Numbered from the stretch's first letter, positions 36,396-44,989 are shown. The stretch: DNA of 64,000 bases from Peribacillus folii (GCF_030271255.1 NZ_JASJOM010000005.1:248001-312000), one strand, 5' to 3'. Program-made: numbers and translations. Notes: generated by a model not told the origin, from the letters alone.

Positions 36396-36911
36396 TTAAT
36401 TAAAGTAATTTTTTATTTCGTCCTTATTTGTCACAACCAATATCTTATCATCGTACATTCCAAATTGATTATAGAAATTTGGTTTCCCCACTTCTTCAAA
36501 GTATCTATTCCACTTAAACATTTTAAAGAATATCTTTAATGTGGGTGTATAATTTGACCTTTCTAATCCTAGCTTTTGTAAGATGAATCTTTTTATTATT
36601 CGATAGGTCCTCACTGAATAATCTGTGTCTAAGAAAATGATCAATTCTGCATTTCGAAAACCATCTGACACCCACTTTTCATTGTGAACCCCTTCTATAA
36701 TCCATGTTTCGGAACGAATGAGGGTCTTGAAATATTCTTCTCTTTCTTCTTCCGTTCTTCTAATATCTCCAGATTCACACCTTTTCCAAATGACATTATC
36801 CAATTCGTAAAGCGGGATATTTAACTTTGAGGATAGCTCTCTAGCTAGAGTTGTTTTTCCACTGCCAACTGAACCGATAATATGTATTTTATTTGGAATG
36901 TTTTCTTTCAA
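36396..36911 (-). CDS. P-loop nucleotide kinase-like protein (FlaR / topology-modulation type)
   Basis: A 171-residue protein with Walker A IIGSVGSGKTTLARELS at the N-terminus, YELDNVIW as the acceptor-site region, WIIEGVH and LIIFLDTDYSVRTYRIIKR. This matches the adenylate-kinase-like family often called DNA topology modulation protein FlaR; the true substrate is unknown. The longer ATG frame lacks a ribosome site, while AAGGGGG stands eight bases before a TTG at 36911. Confidence 0.82.
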   Translation of the reverse strand: MKENIPNKIHIIGSVGSGKTTLARELSSKLNIPLYELDNVIWKRCESGDIRRTEEEREEYFKTLIRSETWIIEGVHNEKWVSDGFRNAELIIFLDTDYSVRTYRIIKRFILQKLGLERSNYTPTLKIFFKMFKWNRYFEEVGKPNFYNQFGMYDDKILVVTNKDEIKNYFN

Positions 36912-36964
36912 AAAAGACCACCCCCTTATTGCAACTTCCACAGCCTGCCCCGAATGACAGCATA

Positions 36965-36989
36965 AGAAAAAGCTGCCTTAAAGACAGCT
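36965..36989 (-). terminator. terminator within a dispersed repeat copy
   Basis: AGCTG (36971-36975) pairs with CAGCT (36985-36989), with a T-run on the minus strand. The flank CACTATTCAGCTAACCCGCC belongs to the dispersed repeat seen at many gene ends here. Confidence 0.7.
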
Positions 36990-37029
36990 CCACTATTCAG
37001 CTAACCCGCCTGTCAGCTGAAAAAGCCGG

Positions 37030-37263
37030 TCACTTTCCAGAGTTTTCATCAGCAGGCTTTCGTTTATGCCTTTCAGTGATTATTTTTTTATTGAATATCT
37101 TAACGTCTCCAACCATCAGCAACCTCATATCCTCGACAATATACTGGGCCAACTCTTGGTCTGTGATGTCATCTCCTTCAATATCGAGGCGGAATTCCTG
37201 CCCTTGAAGCCCGCCGCCATTCGTAAACACGATTTCAAAGTCAAATTGAACCCTTTTATCCAT
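37030..37263 (-). CDS. conserved small protein, cyclase-like family of unknown function
   Basis: A 77-residue soluble protein: VQFDFEIVFTNGGGLQGQEFRLDIEGDDITDQELAQYIVEDMRLLMVGDVKIFNKKII. The pattern FEIVFTNGG, FRLDI-G-DI, L-LLMVG and K-KII is conserved in a short Bacillus family sometimes labelled cyclase; I know of no demonstrated activity. AGGAGGGTTCAT precedes the ATG. A terminator follows. Confidence 0.8.
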   Translation of the reverse strand: MDKRVQFDFEIVFTNGGGLQGQEFRLDIEGDDITDQELAQYIVEDMRLLMVGDVKIFNKKIITERHKRKPADENSGK

Positions 37264-37370
37264 ATGAACCCTCCTAGAGTAAAGTTCTCTATAGGAATAT
37301 TCTAGACGAAGAAAATATTCCCTTCTTCAGACTTGATGCAAGAAAAAAAGCTGCTTTAAAGGCAGTTCGA

Positions 37371-37598
37371 TCAGTTCAATAAAAACCCCTGTATGGAAAC
37401 GAAGAAAAGGAAGAATGAGACGACAACACAGCCATAAAAACCGCCTTTTCTATTTTTTTGAAGCTCGACTATTCCTGTTACCAGCATAAATGCCCCCACG
37501 ATCAACATAAAGGACGGCATAACAAATGTTTCAGTCAGTAGCTGATAAGCTGATATAGCAAGGATGACGATCGCCAACATCATTTTAATCTTGTTCAA
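37371..37598 (-). CDS. DUF3953 (YczI-like) membrane protein
   Basis: A 75-residue protein with three hydrophobic segments, the first KMMLAIVILAISAYQLL, then MLIVGAFMLVTGIVELQKNRKGG and CVVVSFFLFFVSIQGFLL. This arrangement is that of the DUF3953/YczI family. The start is a TTG ten bases after GGGAGG; the frame extends 28 codons upstream without support. A hairpin of the GCTGC family lies just after the stop (37350-37364). Confidence 0.8.
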   Translation of the reverse strand: MNKIKMMLAIVILAISAYQLLTETFVMPSFMLIVGAFMLVTGIVELQKNRKGGFYGCVVVSFFLFFVSIQGFLLN

Positions 37599-37649
37599 GA
37601 CGATAATTCCTCCCATAAGTGTAATTTGCCCGTTTGCTGCAAAAGAAAA

Positions 37650-37668
37650 GGAGCTGCCCATCAGCTCC
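37650..37668 (-). terminator. terminator after small coiled-coil membrane gene
   Basis: GGAGCT (37650-37655) pairs with AGCTCC (37663-37668), with TTTTC beyond on the minus strand. Confidence 0.8.
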
Positions 37669-37671
37669 TGA

Positions 37672-37833
37672 TCATGATTCATTCTGATTTTTTAATCGAC
37701 GAACCTCTTCTTCTAGCTTATCCACTTTGTTCTGGAGTTCTTTTTTCGGTAATACTAGCTTTCTTATAAAAAACAAAACGACTAGTACGAAAAGGAATGT
37801 CAGAATTATGCCTGGAATGCCTATATTGCTCAC
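37672..37833 (-). CDS. 53-residue membrane-anchored coiled-coil protein
   Basis: The frame begins GTG and reads MSNIGIPGIILTFLFVLVV, then a basic stop-transfer FIRKLVLPKK, then a heptad-patterned charged tail LQNKVDKLEEEVRRLKNQ. GGGCGGTG precedes the start and a terminator follows the stop. Single-helix anchors with cytosolic coiled coils are frequent in Bacillus, often as scaffold or phage-shock-like factors. Function unknown. Confidence 0.75.
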   Translation of the reverse strand: MSNIGIPGIILTFLFVLVVLFFIRKLVLPKKELQNKVDKLEEEVRRLKNQNES

Positions 37834-37972
37834 AATACACACCGCCCTATCATTACATTACCCAAATTCTAGTTTTAATCTTAAAATTTGTCAATGCCTC
37901 AAAGGGATATCATGAATACAACAGGTGCTTTCTTGTGAATAATAAGACGGTTAAGCGATGAGGAGGATTTTT

Positions 37973-38119
37973 ATGAAACAAAATCAACAAGCAAACAAGA
38001 TTATGAAACCGGAATTTTCCGGAACGGATGCACAAAAAGTGAAGCAACAAATCCAAAAAGATGTACGCGAAGGACAAGGGGCAATGACCTCCCGTGAAGC
38101 CGGAGCCATGCGCGATTAA
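37973..38119 (+). CDS. 48-residue gamma-SASP-like peptide
   Basis: A hydrophilic peptide starting MKQNQQANKIMKPEFSGTD and ending REAGAMRD. The stretch EFSGTDAQKVKQQ resembles the EFASETDAQQVRKQN unit of gamma-type small acid-soluble spore proteins, but only one unit is present and the asparagine/glutamine content is lower. GAGGAGG precedes the ATG and a small terminator follows. A spore role is inferred from this limited similarity. Confidence 0.65.
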   Translation: MKQNQQANKIMKPEFSGTDAQKVKQQIQKDVREGQGAMTSREAGAMRD

Positions 38120-38120
38120 A

Positions 38121-38148
38121 AAACCACGTGCAGTGGTTTATATTTTTC
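38121..38148 (+). terminator. terminator
   Basis: AAACCAC (38121-38127) pairs with GTGGTTT (38133-38139), followed by a T-rich tail. Confidence 0.8.
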
Positions 38149-38193
38149 ATCATTTCTTATTTATTTGACCCAATGGCACAACGTAATGATGTA

Positions 38194-38652
38194 TCATATT
38201 CCGCAATGATACAGATAGCATTCCCCTTTGGCCAAAGCTTCTGACATTGATATCATCTTATCCAATTGTGCAATCACTTCATCCCGGCTGAAGACGAGCT
38301 TCTCATAGTTCCCTTCCTGTTTGTCGCCATAAACATACGCACCAGGGAGTACGAAGCTCGCCGGTGCGTTCTTGAATAGGTTTTTCCATGACATAAAAAT
38401 ACCCATTAGGGTTTTGGATGCCTGCCTATCAAAAAGGGTGACTCCATGATAATTAATACCTCTGCCGCTTGGATTCCCTCGCTTGGCTGGGTTCTGACTC
38501 GGGATCCATTCCAATGAGTCCATTATGTATAGAATTAAATCATCATCTATAACAGCACTGTCCATGACACCATTGCCGCTTTCCTTATACATCCAAAAAT
38601 CTTTTGTGTCAGTTGTCCTAGCAATAAGATAAAACTCATGAACCGACCCCAT
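38194..38652 (-). CDS. conserved protein of unknown function
   Basis: A 152-residue cytosolic protein with an aromatic-rich core (EFYLIARTTDTKDFWMYKE, SLEWIPSQNPAKRG, INYHGVTLFD) and a helical C-terminus with an LYHCGI end. Start ATG after AAGGAGG. No recognised family; the composition and size suggest a SUKH-like or immunity-type fold, but no motif proves it. Confidence 0.7.
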   Translation of the reverse strand: MGSVHEFYLIARTTDTKDFWMYKESGNGVMDSAVIDDDLILYIMDSLEWIPSQNPAKRGNPSGRGINYHGVTLFDRQASKTLMGIFMSWKNLFKNAPASFVLPGAYVYGDKQEGNYEKLVFSRDEVIAQLDKMISMSEALAKGECYLYHCGI

Positions 38653-38728
38653 TGGTTTCCTCCTTAGAATAAGTATCTGCCCCCATTCTAGAGCATTAGA
38701 GAATTAATCTCGGTATCTCTCCGATCAT

Positions 38729-38911
38729 TTACTCATCATTATCCAAATCATCATCCAGAAATGACCTTTTATCTTTTTTCATATCATACTTTTCTTCGAC
38801 AATTTGACCAATGATTGAACGGTTGATTCCCTTTCTTACTGCTGCTTCAATAACTGTATATAGAATGAATAACCCAACAATCACAAGAACGAAAGGAATG
38901 AGGATCTCCAC
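38729..38911 (-). CDS. small membrane protein with acidic tail
   Basis: A 60-residue protein, one helix (ILIPFVLVIVGLFILYTVIEA) then a charged tail ending FLDDDLDNDE. The GTG at 38911 is chosen because GGAGG lies seven bases upstream; the first ATG of the frame overlaps that site. Function unknown. Confidence 0.7.
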   Translation of the reverse strand: MEILIPFVLVIVGLFILYTVIEAAVRKGINRSIIGQIVEEKYDMKKDKRSFLDDDLDNDE

Positions 38912-38998
38912 AAAAAAACCTCCAAACAAATTTCTTTTTTATCCTCCATTCTAAAAAAAGCGCAGCCGTACACCCGCTATTCATTCAGCTTCATCCAT

Positions 38999-39412
38999 CT
39001 AAGCTTGCGAGACAATAAATTCCTTTACGTTAGCGGCCAATTCCTCCATTTCTGCGGTTTCGTGATACCAAATATACACTTTGCCATCGATTGCTTTATC
39101 AACAATGCGGAAGCATATCTTGTTTCCTGTACCATCTTCACCAATAGTTAGTACATCCGCAGCCATGCCTTCCTCTCTCTCATCTTGATTTTGCCTTACA
39201 ATATCATCCCATGTTTTCTTTACATTTTTGTTATCTTTTATCGGATACAAGGTCCATTCAGCAATCTGAGCATTATTGGTTTGTTTAAAAAGCTCTTTGT
39301 ATTGTTTTGGAAAACAAACGCCCAATCGTACTTCTGCGGATTTTATATCTGAATCTGTTACTCCAGGTTTACTTGAGTCAATCAAATCGATTACATCATT
39401 CAATTCGTACAT
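38999..39412 (-). CDS. SMI1/KNR4 (SUKH) family protein
   Basis: A 137-residue protein with the SUKH start (GVTDSDIKSAEVRLGVCFPKQYKELFKQTNNA), the core WTLYPI, and IGEDGTGNKICFRI then VYIWYHET. SUKH proteins often protect against contact-dependent or polymorphic toxins, but some are household adaptors. It overlaps the cyclodeaminase-family gene by 13 bases and has its own GAGGGG site, so the two are co-translated. No toxin gene is adjacent. Confidence 0.88.
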   Translation of the reverse strand: MYELNDVIDLIDSSKPGVTDSDIKSAEVRLGVCFPKQYKELFKQTNNAQIAEWTLYPIKDNKNVKKTWDDIVRQNQDEREEGMAADVLTIGEDGTGNKICFRIVDKAIDGKVYIWYHETAEMEELAANVKEFIVSQA

Positions 39413-40359
39413 CCCATCCCCTCATAAGTTTTATTTTGGGCCATCTTCATAATCTCATGTGCAACGACTACTTCCGTGCCAGAAAGTCCGACGGAACAGA
39501 ACACTGTAACATCATTCATTGACGTTCTGCCTGGTTTGTTTCCAGCTATGATGTCCGAAAGCTGTACAATATCCTGTGCATAAGGAGTATTCGCCAAAAA
39601 GTGAGGGGTTGAGTAGGCACTTAACTGTTCAAGGGAATCGGTAGAAAGGACGGAGCTTTTACGAGCTGCTTCCATGGGCAGCTCATGTCCATTCATTGAT
39701 TTTGGCCCTACAGTATTGATATGTACTCCTGGTTTTATCCAATCCGCATCAATCACTGGTGAACGGCTATTTGTAGCACAAATGATGATGTCCGCCTTCT
39801 CGACACATTTTTTGGCTGAATCCGCAGGTATTACATCCAAATCGAATTTTTCAGACATTTCTTCCGTAAACTTTATTCGATTTTCATCATGGCGACTGTA
39901 AACCAGAACCTGTTCAATATCCCGGACAGCGATGGCTGCTTCCAGCTGAGTTCGGGCTTGCATTCCTGTTCCTATTATCGCTAGCTGTTTGGCATCCGGG
40001 CGAGACATTGCCTGAATGGCAGCTCCTCCGATTGCTCCCGTACGAATTGCACCAAGTAAATTGCCAATGACAACGCCTTTGAATACGCCCGTCATTGAAT
40101 CAAATACAGATACCAATTGTTCGTGGCCCAAGTGTTCGTTTGAGTAAGTATCATATACTCGGAAGCCTATAACGTTTTCAGTCGTTGCCGCACCGGCAGT
40201 GAAAACCAAGCTTCCATTCTCCGTCTTCAATTGAAATCTTGGCGGTGAAACAAGGGTTGCGTTTGCTTGTTCAAGAAAAACGCGCTCAATTGCTTCAATA
40301 ATGGGTTTCATTCTAGTCAATCTTAAAACGTCCGTATCTGTCAGAACTTGATATGACAT
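39400..40359 (-). CDS. ornithine cyclodeaminase / mu-crystallin family protein
   Basis: A 319-residue NAD(P)-dependent enzyme: SPPRFQLKTENGSLVFTAGA, LGAIRTGAIGGAAIQAMSRPDAKQLAIIGTGMQARTQLEAA with the Rossmann GxGxQA loop, and ADIIICATNSRSPVID. Relatives act as ornithine cyclodeaminases, Pip2C/Pyr2C reductases or alanine dehydrogenases; the exact substrate is not clear. The ATG at 40359 follows AAAGGTGG at eleven bases. Co-transcribed with the SUKH gene. Confidence 0.9.
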   Translation of the reverse strand: MSYQVLTDTDVLRLTRMKPIIEAIERVFLEQANATLVSPPRFQLKTENGSLVFTAGAATTENVIGFRVYDTYSNEHLGHEQLVSVFDSMTGVFKGVVIGNLLGAIRTGAIGGAAIQAMSRPDAKQLAIIGTGMQARTQLEAAIAVRDIEQVLVYSRHDENRIKFTEEMSEKFDLDVIPADSAKKCVEKADIIICATNSRSPVIDADWIKPGVHINTVGPKSMNGHELPMEAARKSSVLSTDSLEQLSAYSTPHFLANTPYAQDIVQLSDIIAGNKPGRTSMNDVTVFCSVGLSGTEVVVAHEIMKMAQNKTYEGMGCTN

Positions 40360-40654
40360 GGGTAACAAGCCCACCTTTCTATTAATCTATTGTACTTTTC
40401 AATAAGGTACAGGCAGCGGCGATATAGCCCGCTTAAAAGCTGCGCTCCGCTGCCCAAGCTCCTTGCATGTTGCTTAAGAATACAATATGCCCAATATGAA
40501 GAAGCAGTATAGGTCATTCAACCGTAAAATCAAGAGCCGCTTGATGAGTTAATAAGCCTTTTTCAACTATTGCATAAAGCAGATTGTTCAAATCGGAGAA
40601 GATATTCCCGATGAAAAGCTACCCAGCACAACACCCTTACACCGTAACTAACGC

Positions 40655-41476
40655 TTAAATAGGATAAAACGCTTCCACCCTATCCAGCCATTCATTTATG
40701 AGCGTATGAAAGAGTTGCGGTTGTTCAATTTGCAGATTATGGCCTGCAGTATCCAAGACAGCGAAGGTTCCTCGCGGATACTTGGTGATTAAATCAAGGG
40801 CATCCTTAAATCCTACCGTAGCGTCTTGTCTTCCTAACAGGAAAACGCTAGGTTTATGGAAATCGGCCTGATCAATCTTAAAAGAAAACCCATATTTCTG
40901 TTCAACCTTGTTTAGAAACTTTTCATCATTCATTTTACATCCACTTAGAATTTCTTCGTTGTACCGTAACCAGGTGTACTCATTCAATACAATGTTATGA
41001 TTCTTAAAGTCTTCCCATTCATCCTTCGTTAAACTGTCGATAAGCCTTTGATCTGTCTTGATTATTTCATGTTTCTCCACTGTTCTGTTTTCTGGAAGCG
41101 GCAGGATGACCGGACATATGAAGGCCGCACCAAGTATTTGTTTTTGCTGCTTTTCAATGAGCCCCCTAGCAAGATAGCCCCCGTACGACTCCCCAGCAAT
41201 GACGTATGCTTGGTCAGGAATTACAGCTTGAATGAAATCCGTAACAGCATCCAGCATTTCATCGGTGCTGCTTATTCCGTCATACCCTTTTGTTAATCCC
41301 ATCCCAGGAAGGTCCATATAAATTCGGCGCCAGCCCTGCCTCTCAGTGAATATCGGTTCCATACACCCGCTCATCAATCGATGATCCGGAGAATAACCAT
41401 GTATCATTAAAATGGGCGTACCTTCCCCGAAATCTTCATAATAAATTTCAGCTTGGCGAACTTTGCAATAGGCCAT
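40655..41476 (-). CDS. alpha/beta-hydrolase
   Basis: A 273-residue serine hydrolase. Oxyanion region MIHGYSPDHR, nucleophile elbow AGESYGGYLA, acid in LLGRQDATVG and histidine in DTAGHNLQIEQP. Start at 41476 after AGAAAGGATTGAA. Reaction unknown (esterase, lactonase or C-C hydrolase). The 295 bases downstream hold a short open remnant (34 codons ending AALDFTVE, near 40517-40618) that lacks a start. Confidence 0.9.
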   Translation of the reverse strand: MAYCKVRQAEIYYEDFGEGTPILMIHGYSPDHRLMSGCMEPIFTERQGWRRIYMDLPGMGLTKGYDGISSTDEMLDAVTDFIQAVIPDQAYVIAGESYGGYLARGLIEKQQKQILGAAFICPVILPLPENRTVEKHEIIKTDQRLIDSLTKDEWEDFKNHNIVLNEYTWLRYNEEILSGCKMNDEKFLNKVEQKYGFSFKIDQADFHKPSVFLLGRQDATVGFKDALDLITKYPRGTFAVLDTAGHNLQIEQPQLFHTLINEWLDRVEAFYPI

Positions 41477-41645
41477 TTCAATCCTTCTTTCTATAAAAAT
41501 CATGTGAATGAAGTGAAGCTATATCAATAGGGCCGCTTCCTTATTATTCAATAATAGTCCATGGTATTCCTTTGTTCAAAAGCGGCAAACCTAGCCCTGA
41601 CGCAATCTTTTATGCGTTTTTTTTGTTTTCAGAACAGCAGCACGC

Positions 41646-41666
41646 AAAAAAAGCGTCCTTAGACGC
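41646..41666 (-). terminator. terminator
   Basis: GCGTC (41653-41657) pairs with GACGC (41662-41666); T7 on the minus strand. Confidence 0.85.
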
Positions 41667-41668
41667 AG

Positions 41669-41968
41669 TTATGGCTTACCCGTGTAGTAGACAATGTGTT
41701 GATAGCGGATATGGTGATTTACATTTCCAACCGTAAGTTGAATGTGGTCAATGGCCACTCCCGTTAGTTTCCCTTCTAATGGTCCAATCGTTGTTGCGAC
41801 GACAATTGTTTTTTCTACATTCATAAGGAGATGATCTAAAAACACAGGTTCGGCAGCTATCGTATAAGTCGGCGATAGATTTTTCATCATGGCGGGAAAA
41901 CCACTTGAATAGGCATATTGCCCAGGCGGCAATATCTCACGATAAGAATCATGCGGGAAACCTTGCAT
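41669..41968 (-). CDS. DUF2642 protein
   Basis: A 99-residue protein. The C-terminal half (VEKTIVVATTIGPLEGKLTGVAIDHIQLTVGN, then HHIRYQHIVYY) is the DUF2642 beta domain, frequent in spore-forming bacilli and seen in coat-related proteins. The N-terminus is proline- and tyrosine-rich. ATG at 41968 after AAAGGAG. A spore-surface role is plausible but not shown. Confidence 0.8.
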   Translation of the reverse strand: MQGFPHDSYREILPPGQYAYSSGFPAMMKNLSPTYTIAAEPVFLDHLLMNVEKTIVVATTIGPLEGKLTGVAIDHIQLTVGNVNHHIRYQHIVYYTGKP

Positions 41969-42062
41969 GTTTAACACACTCCTTTCATTCAACATATGCC
42001 AATCTTATGTGCTTAATAACTCAGAAAGCCTTTTTCGATGGAGCTATCCTTTCGCTCCATCG

Positions 42063-42085
42063 AAAAAGCTGCCTTAACGACAGCT
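42063..42085 (-). terminator. terminator, GCTGCC family
   Basis: AGCTG (42067-42071) pairs with CAGCT (42081-42085); T5 on the minus strand. Confidence 0.7.
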
Positions 42086-42120
42086 CGAACCGTTAGCAGA
42101 AGCACCTCATACCTGCATGT

Positions 42121-42372
42121 TTATTCCTTTGATAGCTCCCATAACCCTATCGAAAACACAAGGACCAATAGAAGACATACCATACTATATAACACCTTCC
42201 TTACCTTGAATGGCAGGAAGTGTATCAAAAGATAAGCCAAATTACCGAAGATTCCTGCTCCGATTATCACTTCGGTCTTCTCTTTATCTTGATCTTCAGT
42301 ATATCTGATGGAAACTATCAATCCTGCTATCGATAGGAAAATAAGAAAGAGAAACCCTATATCCATGTTCAT
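42121..42372 (-). CDS. small membrane protein
   Basis: An 83-residue protein with three hydrophobic segments (GFLFLIFLSIAGLIVSI, IIGAGIFGNLAYLLIHFL, VLYSMVCLLLVLVFSIGLW) and a charged EDQDKEKTE loop. GAGGAAAAATCAAC precedes the ATG. Function unknown. Confidence 0.7.
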   Translation of the reverse strand: MNMDIGFLFLIFLSIAGLIVSIRYTEDQDKEKTEVIIGAGIFGNLAYLLIHFLPFKVRKVLYSMVCLLLVLVFSIGLWELSKE

Positions 42373-42430
42373 GTTGATTTTTCCTCATCTGTTTTGAAAT
42401 GATCAGAGGTCACCGAATGTATACAGCAAG

Positions 42431-42766
42431 CTAATCACCTATCGCAAATACATGTTTTTTTCGCTGTAAGGCTTCCATGCAGAGCGATTTCAAGTCTCTA
42501 GCAAAACGCCGAATATCTTGCTCTTTGTCCTCTTTACTGTATATATCAATTATGCCCTCACATATCCCTATCATTTCATGAATTTCATCTTTATATAATA
42601 TGGTTTCCCCATACATATCAAGATTTAGAAGCAAGCCAAAATCATTCGTAGAATCCTTTTCCTTCGTTAAAAGGTAGGAGTGCATTCCCTCCTCAAACTC
42701 CACATATGCTTCTTCCTTACTCGCTTCATCATAGGTATTGGCTAAGATGAATTGGATTCCACACAT
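42431..42766 (-). CDS. conserved small protein of unknown function
   Basis: A 111-residue acidic soluble protein (MCGIQFILANTYDEASKEE, LLLNLDMYGETILYKDEIHEM, RRFARDLKSLCMEALQRKKHVFAIGD). AAGGAAA precedes the ATG. The helical, acidic middle part recalls single-domain immunity or SUKH-adjacent proteins, but no family is certain. Confidence 0.65.
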   Translation of the reverse strand: MCGIQFILANTYDEASKEEAYVEFEEGMHSYLLTKEKDSTNDFGLLLNLDMYGETILYKDEIHEMIGICEGIIDIYSKEDKEQDIRRFARDLKSLCMEALQRKKHVFAIGD

Positions 42767-42899
42767 TTTCCTTCACTCTTCCCTTCATGTTTTTAACATT
42801 TTAACAGAGTCTATCTCCTTAAGTGGGTCTTTTGCTTAATAGCCAATTGGTTTGTATAATGCCACATTCGGAGGCTGTATATTAACTAAAAAAGGCTAC

Positions 42900-43829
42900 T
42901 TACTTATTGACCTGAAGGACCTTCATCACTTCTTTTGTGGCCTCCGCGATAAGCTTGTCGTTGTACGCAGCATCTTTTTCATCACGACTTGAAAGGATGG
43001 CAAGAACGATCGGGTCTCCTTTTGCCGGCCAAATGATGGCGATGTCATTTCGCGTACCATATGATCCTGCCCCGGTCTTATCCGCCACTTGCCAGCCCTT
43101 CGGCACTCCAGCACGAATCAGCGCATCTCCCGTCGTATTTCGCTTCATCCAATCTATGAAAAGTTCACGCTTCTCTCTCTCGAGTGTATCGCCCAGTGTA
43201 TAAGCATGAAGACTGGCAGCAAGTGCCCTTGGTGTACTCGTATCATGCGTTTCACCAGGATTCACTTCATTTAGGTCTGGCTCGATCCGCTCAGGGCTGG
43301 TGACATCATCACCCAGTTCCTTCAGTGCTTTTTTAAATCCAGCCGGTCCCCCCAGTTGTTTCAGGATGAGGTTTCCAGCAGTATTGTCACTGTAACGAAG
43401 CGAAGCATCCGACAGCTCCTTAAGCGTCATCCCCGTATCAACATGCTTTTCGGTGATCGGATTATAATTGACCAGATCCTCACGTGTATAGGTAATCCTT
43501 AGATTCAGGTCTTCCATGGATTTTTGTTGTAAAAGTGCTCCTACGGCAAGAGCCTTATGAGTAGATGTATAAGCAAAACGCTCATCTGGATGGTAGGTTA
43601 CCGTTTGGTTTGTACCGGTATCCAACGCAAAGACGCCAAGCTTAGCATCGAATTTGTCTTCAAGCTTGGCAAAGTCATGAATCGTGGCCGTTTCTTTTTT
43701 TGCGGGCTCTGTTAACTCATCATGGACGTTTTCATTTGAACAGCCTACAAGCGCTGCACATGAAAGGAATAGTGCAGGCACCATTTTTCTGAATCGGGAA
43801 GTCCCCAAAATAGCGTTCGATGATTTCAT
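42900..43829 (-). CDS. bla: class A beta-lactamase lipoprotein
   Basis: A 309-residue precursor with lipobox LVGC at about residue 30, so it is likely tethered outside the membrane. All class A motifs are present: STHK (nucleophile serine and lysine), YSDN (SDN loop), EPDLNE (omega-loop glutamate) and DKTGAGSYGTRND (KTG). It hydrolyses penicillins and perhaps cephalosporins. It resembles Bacillus penicillinases. No blaI or blaR1 regulator genes are adjacent, so expression is probably constitutive or controlled from elsewhere. Confidence 0.95.
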   Translation of the reverse strand: MKSSNAILGTSRFRKMVPALFLSCAALVGCSNENVHDELTEPAKKETATIHDFAKLEDKFDAKLGVFALDTGTNQTVTYHPDERFAYTSTHKALAVGALLQQKSMEDLNLRITYTREDLVNYNPITEKHVDTGMTLKELSDASLRYSDNTAGNLILKQLGGPAGFKKALKELGDDVTSPERIEPDLNEVNPGETHDTSTPRALAASLHAYTLGDTLEREKRELFIDWMKRNTTGDALIRAGVPKGWQVADKTGAGSYGTRNDIAIIWPAKGDPIVLAILSSRDEKDAAYNDKLIAEATKEVMKVLQVNK

Positions 43830-44004
43830 TGAAATTCAACCTCTTTCTAGACACGTTTAGTATGTATGCTCCTACAGGAATCACAGCTATTGTATCAACG
43901 ATCCGCAACAATGAACATGTAGTGCTTATGATACCTCCATGATAAAAAGATCAATATTTCAACTATTCAACTTTCAAGAAAACCGATTGTTTCATCATAA
44001 CCCT

Positions 44005-44385
44005 CTATTGTTTAAATGGAATCCGTGGACTTTCGTTTTGATAGATAGAGTACGTCCAGCCTTGATTTTCCATGTCTGAGCATTGGTCATTATTGCAAGA
44101 AAAGAGATAGGTCTGCTTGTCAGTACGGACACTTACGCCAAAATAGTAGGGAAATGCTCCGCCTTCATTTTTATCCAGACTAGTATCTATCGCAATTATT
44201 TTCTCTTTTTCTGCAATCTTTTCATAATCTTGACTCTCAACCGTTTTTTGAACCATTTCACTTAAAATAACCTGTTCACTTTTGGAAGGTTCATACGCAT
44301 GTTCAAAAATAAACCATCTTCCAAATAACAACAAATTAAACCCGATACTGATCATCAATACTGTAATGAAAATCTTATTCTTCAT
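44005..44385 (-). CDS. membrane-anchored protein paired with XRE regulator
   Basis: A 126-residue protein with one N-terminal helix (IFITVLMISIGFNLLLFGRWF) and an extracellular domain holding two cysteines (FSCNNDQCSDM). The ATG at 44385 follows GGGAGAGGAT and overlaps the end of the XRE gene by 11 bases, so it is the second gene of that operon. No family recognised. Confidence 0.75.
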   Translation of the reverse strand: MKNKIFITVLMISIGFNLLLFGRWFIFEHAYEPSKSEQVILSEMVQKTVESQDYEKIAEKEKIIAIDTSLDKNEGGAFPYYFGVSVRTDKQTYLFSCNNDQCSDMENQGWTYSIYQNESPRIPFKQ

Positions 44386-44866
44386 ATCCTCTCCCTTTCT
44401 CCACCTCGATTGTGTGTAACTCGTGCAGTTCAATCAAGCGGCTTATACTCTCTTCTTTAGCAAAAGAACTATGCCAGCGATAATCGTATTGATCCAATAT
44501 ACGGTAATGGTTACTAATCAAGTTTTGTTGCAATCGAAAATCCCCTCTATAATCGATTTCCTTCCACCATATCTTACCGCCCATTGTTTTTTCCTTTGGC
44601 GTCCCGCCATTTTTGCTTGCGATTAGCCGGACAAAATCAACCGGATCATCACCAATCGTCGATATCAACAATTGGCTATGATTAAACAACGCACAAAATG
44701 CCACAACGGTTGTCCAATTGGCTTCCATTCTTCTTTTTTCAATTTGCACTAACGTTTTTTTCGAAATCCCCAGAATTTCCGACATCTTATCTTGAGAAAA
44801 ATTTTGCTCTGTTCGAACAAGCTTCATTTTTTCTGAAATTAAACGGATGAACTCTCCTCTTTCCAT
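44375..44866 (-). CDS. XRE-family helix-turn-helix regulator with C-terminal domain
   Basis: A 163-residue protein. Residues about 12-70 are a Cro/CI helix-turn-helix (LVRTEQNFSQDKMSEILGISKKTLVQIEKRRMEANWTTVVAFCALF). The remaining 90 residues (WWKEIDYRGDFRLQQNLISNHYRILDQYDYRWHSSF) form a further domain common in Bacillus transcriptional regulators of this length. An inverted repeat overlaps its promoter. It controls at least itself and the downstream anchored protein. Confidence 0.88.
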   Translation of the reverse strand: MERGEFIRLISEKMKLVRTEQNFSQDKMSEILGISKKTLVQIEKRRMEANWTTVVAFCALFNHSQLLISTIGDDPVDFVRLIASKNGGTPKEKTMGGKIWWKEIDYRGDFRLQQNLISNHYRILDQYDYRWHSSFAKEESISRLIELHELHTIEVEKGRGYEE

Positions 44867-44888
44867 TTATACCTAAACACTCCTTTTA

Positions 44889-44928
44889 AGTGTAATTTTA
44901 CACTAAACGTATATTTTTTCAACAATAA
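44889..44928 (-). promoter_or_regulatory. autoregulated promoter of the XRE operon
   Basis: AGTGTAA (44889-44895) and TTACACT (44898-44904) form a 7-bp inverted repeat. On the minus strand the -10 TAAAAT lies inside it, with TTGAAA as -35 sixteen bases upstream. A repressor bound here would block RNA polymerase directly. Confidence 0.65.
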
Positions 44929-44989
44929 AAAATTTATTTGAAAGGAGATATAAGCTTATTAGTAGAAACAGCCCCGCTCGCTGCATAAT

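Noticed and set aside
40517-40618. Open stretch LFIGNIFSDLNNLLYAIVEK and following residues, considered as a gene
   Set aside because: No start codon, preceded by TAG; too short to assign, at most a remnant.
42900-43829. Considered whether the beta-lactamase is a mobile resistance gene
   Set aside because: Base composition matches neighbours, no insertion sequence or integron is near, and such chromosomal penicillinases are common in bacilli.
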